Source: Lachnospiraceae bacterium
GTDB lineage: Bacteria; Bacillota; Clostridia; Lachnospirales; Lachnospiraceae
Length of the DNA stretch: 26,073 bases
NCBI GenBank assembly: GCA_019420465.1
Contig: JAHZHB010000089.1
Coordinates: 1-26,073, forward strand
Direction of reading: 5' to 3'
Positions 22,583-26,073 of this stretch are shown in pieces. The notes beneath the pieces were generated by a model that saw only the letters and a program-made list of their open reading frames with translations, searched no databases and had not been told where the DNA came from. Position numbers and translations under genes: made by a program. Within the stretch, counting starts at the first letter, position 1. Every line of letters begins with the position of its first letter.

Positions 22583-23470
22583 TTACCTTTTTCTCTCTGT
22601 CAGGCTTTTCAGAAGCTCTGTTAAGAATATATTTTCACCCGGAAGCGCATCCAGCAGTTTTACGGCTTCCTCTGACAGCTGTCCGGCTTTTTTCTTTGCT
22701 CCTTCAAGTCCCCGTAATGTTACATACGTCACTTTATGATTTTTTTCATCGCTGTGGATCGGCTTGCCAAGCTCTGCCGCCGTCGATGTCACATCAAGAA
22801 TATCATCTTCGATCTGAAAAGCGATCCCGGTCAGATAGCCGATTCTTTCCATCGTCTTTACCGTCTCCTGTGGTGCACCGGCAAGCACAGCACCTATCAT
22901 CAGTGGTGCTTCGATCAGCCGTGACGTCTTATGTTCGTATATATAATCCAGCATGTCAGCGGATATCGGTTTGCCATCGTTCATGACATCCACGCTCTGA
23001 CCGCCGAGCATACCGCCGATGCCGGTCTTTTGTGCCAGGATCTTTAAGGCTTCGGCCACCGGCCGGATGTCCTCTGTCATGGCAAAAGCCTGCATCGCTG
23101 TCTCATAGGCATAGTTTAAAAGCGCATCACCGCTTAAGATCCCCAGAGCCTCACCGTACACCGCATGTGTCGTCGGTTTTCCCCGGCGCAGATCATCGTT
23201 GTCGATCGCCGGCAGATCGTCATGGATCAGGGAATGGGTATGGATCATCTCGATCGCCGCCATAAAAGGCTCACATACCTGCCCTGTTCCGCCGCACTTT
23301 ACATAGGCTTCCTTCAGAAACAGCGGTCTGAGACGCTTTCCCCCGGCTTTCATGCTGTAATTCATCGCTTCTGCCAGACGGGCTGCAAAGCCTGTCTCCT
23401 CCGGCAGGTAACATTCCAGTATTTTTTCTGTACAGGCTGTACGCACAGCCAGCTCTTCTTTAAAATTCAC
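22583..23470 (-). CDS. ispA: Polyprenyl (farnesyl-type) diphosphate synthase
   Basis: A 295-residue short-chain trans-prenyltransferase. The first Asp-rich motif is DDLPAIDNDDLRRG (84-97), the second DDILD (222-226), both with the two-residue bacterial insertion pattern. KAGGKRLRP (41-49) binds diphosphate. It condenses IPP with allylic diphosphates, giving FPP or possibly GGPP. I place the start at GTG 23470: GGAG lies 6 bp upstream and the length becomes typical; an ATG at 23515 would add unrelated residues and deep overlap with xseB. The GTG start overlaps the end of xseB by 11 bp. The residue five before the first motif is His (HTHSLIHDD) where farnesyl synthases often have Tyr. Confidence 0.93.
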   Translation of the reverse strand: MNFKEELAVRTACTEKILECYLPEETGFAARLAEAMNYSMKAGGKRLRPLFLKEAYVKCGGTGQVCEPFMAAIEMIHTHSLIHDDLPAIDNDDLRRGKPTTHAVYGEALGILSGDALLNYAYETAMQAFAMTEDIRPVAEALKILAQKTGIGGMLGGQSVDVMNDGKPISADMLDYIYEHKTSRLIEAPLMIGAVLAGAPQETVKTMERIGYLTGIAFQIEDDILDVTSTAAELGKPIHSDEKNHKVTYVTLRGLEGAKKKAGQLSEEAVKLLDALPGENIFLTELLKSLTERKR

Positions 23471-23678
23471 TGTATTCTCCACTCTCGCTGATCTGCAGCA
23501 TCTTTTTTTCCACACGGTCGATCGTCTCGCTGCAGCTTTTGATCAGCTGCATGCCTTTCTGGTATTCTCTGAACGAATCCTCCAGACTGATCTCTCTGTC
23601 TTCGAGATTTTTTATCACAAGCTCCAGTTCACTGAAATTTTCTTCCAGTGTCGGCTCTTTTTTTTCATTTTCCTGCAT
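23460..23678 (-). CDS. xseB: Exodeoxyribonuclease VII small subunit
   Basis: A 72-residue helical protein with the family pattern (LEENFSELELVIKNLEDREI, then LEDSFREYQKGMQLIKSC). It binds XseA to form the single-strand exonuclease VII. The ATG at 23678 is chosen because GGGAGG lies 6 bp upstream; the ATG at 23684 abuts that site. It overlaps xseA by 14 bp and ispA by 11 bp, so the three are translationally linked. Confidence 0.93.
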   Translation of the reverse strand: MQENEKKEPTLEENFSELELVIKNLEDREISLEDSFREYQKGMQLIKSCSETIDRVEKKMLQISESGEYSEF

Positions 23679-24897
23679 CTTCATCCTCCCTGCTTCGCTG
23701 CAGACGTGTCGTTTGCTGTACCACAGCCTCTATCTGTCCGTTGGTCACGTGGATCGTAACCGTCTCTCCCGGATCTACCTGTTCTACAGATATGATCCCC
23801 TTTCCTGTGGGATCAGCTACAAAGGCATAGCCGCGGCTGAGTCTCGCCAGCGGAGACAGACCTTCCAGACGGCCGATATATACCTCCAGACGGTTTCGGG
23901 ACGTGGTATACTTTTGCTGCATCCTGTACGTCATCCGGCCGGAAAGTTCATCCAGATACTGCTTTTTCTGCTGCAGACGGTTCATCGGACTGGATGCGGT
24001 AAGTTTAAGTCTGCGGTGCACAAGCTCCTGCTTTTTGCGTTCCAGTACAGAACACATATCCTGATACAGCCGCTCTTTAAGCTGCGTCAGCTGAAGGTCA
24101 AAGGCATGTACATCCATGACAGCCAGCTCCGCCGCCGCCGAAGGTGTGGGTGCACGCAGATCCGCCACATAATCAACGATCGTCGTATCTGTCTCATGGC
24201 CTACGGCAGAGATCACCGGTGTCTGACAGTCAAACACGGCTCGGGCCACACATTCTTCATTAAAAGCCCAGAGATCCTCTATCGAGCCTCCGCCCCTGCC
24301 GACAATGATCACATCCACACCGGCTCTGTCCAGTGTGCGGATACCACGTACGATGCTCTCCTTTGCACCATCCCCCTGCACCAGGGCGGGAAACAGGATG
24401 ATCTGTACATAGGGATTGCGCCGTCTGGTGATATTACAGATATCCTGGATCGCAGCTCCTGTAGGCGCTGTGACAACACCCAGACGTCTGACACGCTTTG
24501 GAATCGGCTGTTTGTATTCGGGGGCAAACATCCCCATATCTTCCAGCTCCTGCTTCAGCTCTAAAAAGCGGGCATACAGCTGTCCGGATCCCTCCAGATC
24601 GATCTTTCGGGCATAGAGCTGGTAGGTTCCGTCTCTCTCATACACACCGACAGATCCGCTGACAACGACCTTGTCTCCGTCCTTCATGCGAAATGCCAGA
24701 CCTTTTCTCTGTCCGGCAAACATAACACAGCGGATCGCCCCTTCTTTGTCTTTCAGTGAAAAATAGATATGACCGGAGGTATGATACTTGCAGTTGGATA
24801 CTTCACCGCTGACAGCAATATTTCTGAGCAGGTACTCCTGTCCGATCAGACTGCCGATAAAGCGGTTGACCTCTCCTACCGACCAGGTTCTGTTCAT
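23665..24897 (-). CDS. xseA: Exodeoxyribonuclease VII large subunit
   Basis: A 410-residue catalytic subunit of exonuclease VII. An OB fold occupies about 1-100 (VSGEVSN at 29-35, HTSGHIYFSLKD). The nuclease domain has TAPTGAAIQD (143-152) and GRGGGSIEDLWAFNEE (200-215). A coiled-coil region that binds XseB follows (about 270-360), then a C-terminal strand motif (LSRGYAFV). Length is normal to slightly short. Its ATG overlaps the nusB stop by 4 bp (ATGA at 24894-24897). Confidence 0.96.
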   Translation of the reverse strand: MNRTWSVGEVNRFIGSLIGQEYLLRNIAVSGEVSNCKYHTSGHIYFSLKDKEGAIRCVMFAGQRKGLAFRMKDGDKVVVSGSVGVYERDGTYQLYARKIDLEGSGQLYARFLELKQELEDMGMFAPEYKQPIPKRVRRLGVVTAPTGAAIQDICNITRRRNPYVQIILFPALVQGDGAKESIVRGIRTLDRAGVDVIIVGRGGGSIEDLWAFNEECVARAVFDCQTPVISAVGHETDTTIVDYVADLRAPTPSAAAELAVMDVHAFDLQLTQLKERLYQDMCSVLERKKQELVHRRLKLTASSPMNRLQQKKQYLDELSGRMTYRMQQKYTTSRNRLEVYIGRLEGLSPLARLSRGYAFVADPTGKGIISVEQVDPGETVTIHVTNGQIEAVVQQTTRLQRSREDEDAGK

Positions 24898-25325
24898 GCT
24901 TCTTTGTTCTCACTCTCTTTTACCGGTGCGGCAGCTACCTTACCTAAAATACCATTGATAAAAGCAGCGGAATCATCACCACCAAACTGTTTGCCCAGCT
25001 CTACGGCCTCATTGATCGCCACTCCTGTCGGCACATCCTCGTCAAACAGGATCTCATATACCGCCAGGCGAAGGATCGTCAGATCCACCTTGCTCATACG
25101 GCTCGTCTTCCATCCTTTGGAGATACCGTTTAACAATGCATCGATCTCTTTTTCTTTGGCAAGTACATTGCCGACCTTTTCTTCCATGTAGGTCTGATCA
25201 TTTTCGGCCAGACGCTCCATGCTTTCAAAGTACAGCTTTAACTGCTCCGGCATTTCCTCTTTTTCGGTAAACATACTGACAAACAGTAATTTGAAAATAT
25301 TCTCTCTCAATTCAGTTCTTTTCAT
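24894..25325 (-). CDS. nusB: Transcription antitermination factor NusB
   Basis: A 143-residue all-helical protein that binds boxA RNA with NusE (S10) and supports rRNA operon antitermination. Family marks are RENIFKLLFVSMF near the N-terminus, SKVDLTILRLAVYEILF and GVAINEAVELGKQFG. The ATG at 25325 is preferred: GGGGA lies 5 bp upstream and MKRTELRE is a normal N-terminus; the ATG at 25337 has no clear ribosome-binding site. It lies 4 bp into xseA. A terminator hairpin lies about 30 bp upstream (25355-25396), so nusB either has its own weak promoter or depends on read-through from Asp23. Confidence 0.93.
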   Translation of the reverse strand: MKRTELRENIFKLLFVSMFTEKEEMPEQLKLYFESMERLAENDQTYMEEKVGNVLAKEKEIDALLNGISKGWKTSRMSKVDLTILRLAVYEILFDEDVPTGVAINEAVELGKQFGGDDSAAFINGILGKVAAAPVKESENKEA

Positions 25326-25354
25326 TATTTTCCCCATTTCTCATAAAGCATTTT

Positions 25355-25396
25355 AAAAAAAGAGGGTCCTCCTTTTCTTGCTGCGGGCCCTCTTTT
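25355..25396 (-). terminator. Terminator or attenuator between the Asp23 gene and nusB
   Basis: On the minus strand, AGAGGGCCC, a 15-nt loop and GGACCCTCT are followed by TTTTTTTAAAA: a stem with one mismatch. No good SigA promoter was found between it and nusB, so it probably lets some transcription pass. Confidence 0.75.
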
Positions 25397-25416
25397 CAAT
25401 CTCATCTACAGATGCA

Positions 25417-25809
25417 CTATTTAGTCTTGTCAACGTCCACGCCTGCAATACTGATATTCACGTCTGTTACAGTCAGACCGGTCATATTCTCGATTGCTGT
25501 CTTTACTTTGTCCTGTACCTGGGCACAGGTCTTTGGAATACTGTATCCATACTGCAGATACAGGTTTAATGCTGCCTTTACCATACCGTCTGTGATCTCG
25601 ACTCTGACAGCTTTGGCCAGATTTTTCCGGCTCAGTCGGGGAACATCACTGTTTGTGATATGTCCGCTTAAGGTAGACACACCCTCGACCTCTGTAGCAG
25701 CCAATCCGGCAATGATGGCAACGACTTCGTCAGCTATGTCAACCCTGCCGATCGACTTGTCGTCATATATCGTATATGTGTCTCTTCCTTCGATCTTCAC
25801 TTCTGCCAT
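25417..25809 (-). CDS. Asp23/Gls24 family envelope stress response protein
   Basis: A 130-residue protein of the Asp23/Gls24 (DUF322) family. Recognisable parts are VDIADEVVAIIAGLAATEVEGV (early), AVRVEITDGMVKAALNLYLQYG and TGLTVTDVNISIAGV. Members attach to or respond at the cell envelope, and in Clostridia one commonly lies just before nusB. AGGAGGGA lies about 5 bp before the ATG, a strong site. A promoter with an extended -10 lies at 25849-25858. No transmembrane segment is present. Confidence 0.92.
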   Translation of the reverse strand: MAEVKIEGRDTYTIYDDKSIGRVDIADEVVAIIAGLAATEVEGVSTLSGHITNSDVPRLSRKNLAKAVRVEITDGMVKAALNLYLQYGYSIPKTCAQVQDKVKTAIENMTGLTVTDVNISIAGVDVDKTK

Positions 25810-25848
25810 ATTGTCCCTCCTGTTGCACTCCTTGTGCGTTCTTTAGTC

Positions 25849-25858
25849 ATTATAGCAA
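25849..25858 (-). promoter_or_regulatory. Extended -10 promoter of the Asp23 gene
   Basis: The minus strand reads TTGCTATAAT, an exact -10 (25849-25854) with the TG extension. No convincing -35 at the normal spacing. It lies 40 bp before the start codon. Confidence 0.6.
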
Positions 25859-25898
25859 AAACTGCCTCTGAAATAAAGGGGTTTCCTTAGTTTTTGCT
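25854..25898. repeat. Inverted repeat across a stop codon and the Asp23 promoter
   Basis: Perfect 10-bp arms AGCAAAAACT (25854-25863) and AGTTTTTGCT (25889-25898). The right arm lies in the last codons of the upstream gene and the left arm touches the -10 of the Asp23 promoter. It could act as the upstream gene's terminator. Confidence 0.45.
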
Positions 25899-26073
25899 GA
25901 ACTCCGACAGTTTCAGTCCTTCGTTTCTGTCCAGTGTCATACCGACACTCCACGGATTGACAAACAGAAGCAATGGATTGCCTTTCAGATCCATGACTTT
26001 CTTCATGTCGCTCGTACCTGTCAGATGCTCCACATCCACCTCATCCTTATTCTCGATCCAGCGGATATGCTCA
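25887..26073 (-). CDS. Unidentified protein, C-terminal part (cut by window edge)
   Basis: An open frame of 61 codons runs in from the right edge and ends at TAA (25887-25889). It contains MDLKGNPLLLFVNPWSVGM followed by TLDRNEGLKLSEF and has no membrane segment. The LLLFVNPWSVG part faintly recalls the end of SseB-type domains, but I do not recognise the protein. It is in the same direction as the housekeeping cluster and ends 78 bp before the Asp23 start codon. Codon use looks like that of its neighbours. Confidence 0.7.
   Translation of the reverse strand, partial: EHIRWIENKDEVDVEHLTGTSDMKKVMDLKGNPLLLFVNPWSVGMTLDRNEGLKLSEFSKN

Noticed and set aside
23471..23515. Upstream ATG start for ispA
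   Set aside because: The added residues do not resemble the family and lie within xseB; GTG 23470 has a well-spaced GGAG.

Overview
The window looks like chromosomal DNA of a spore-forming Clostridia, most likely a Lachnospiraceae gut anaerobe. The grounds are the gene order nusB-xseA-xseB-ispA-dxs-tlyA-nadK-argR-recN-spoIVB, a SpoIVB peptidase, family types common in that group (DUF1638, DUF5662, DUF1292, multi-copy Rpn nucleases, AgcS symporters), moderate GC content and strong SigA-type promoters. No phage, integrase, insertion sequence or CRISPR array was seen.

Layout. The left 6 kb is an accessory region: a structured leader at the edge, an aldo/keto reductase pseudogene, two identical tRNA-Leu(CAG) genes with near-consensus promoters on either side of a DUF1638 gene, and an AgcS amino-acid/cation symporter. 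Next come a DUF2156-GNAT acyltransferase fusion (+ strand), an XRE-cupin regulator and an ABC-F ATPase. Positions 8.7-12.0 kb (minus strand) hold a tight exonuclease III - GH13 - DUF5662 operon, in which the GH13 protein keeps the debranching-enzyme frame but has lost the catalytic residues. Positions 12.1-15.5 kb hold an Rpn-family nuclease gene with no normal start codon, a DUF1292 protein and an Orn/Lys/Arg-decarboxylase-like PLP enzyme.

From 15.6 kb to the right end is a conserved minus-strand housekeeping cluster, transcribed right to left: an unidentified gene cut by the edge, Asp23, nusB, xseA, xseB, ispA, dxs, tlyA, nadK, argR, recN, spoIVB. Genes from nusB to recN overlap or lie within about 72 bp, so they are probably co-transcribed. 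They combine rRNA antitermination, exonuclease VII, isoprenoid synthesis (DXP synthase and prenyl diphosphate synthase), rRNA methylation, NADP synthesis, arginine-dependent control, DNA repair and sporulation. The spo0A gene that normally follows spoIVB is absent from this position.

The most unusual items are the apparently dead GH13 pseudoenzyme in an operon with DUF5662, the ACG (probable start-loss) Rpn gene with its GGAGG/CCTCC leader, the overlapping hairpins ahead of argR, and the loss of synteny after spoIVB. No whole new system is clearly proven; the exonuclease III - GH13 - DUF5662 unit is the best candidate for an undescribed function.
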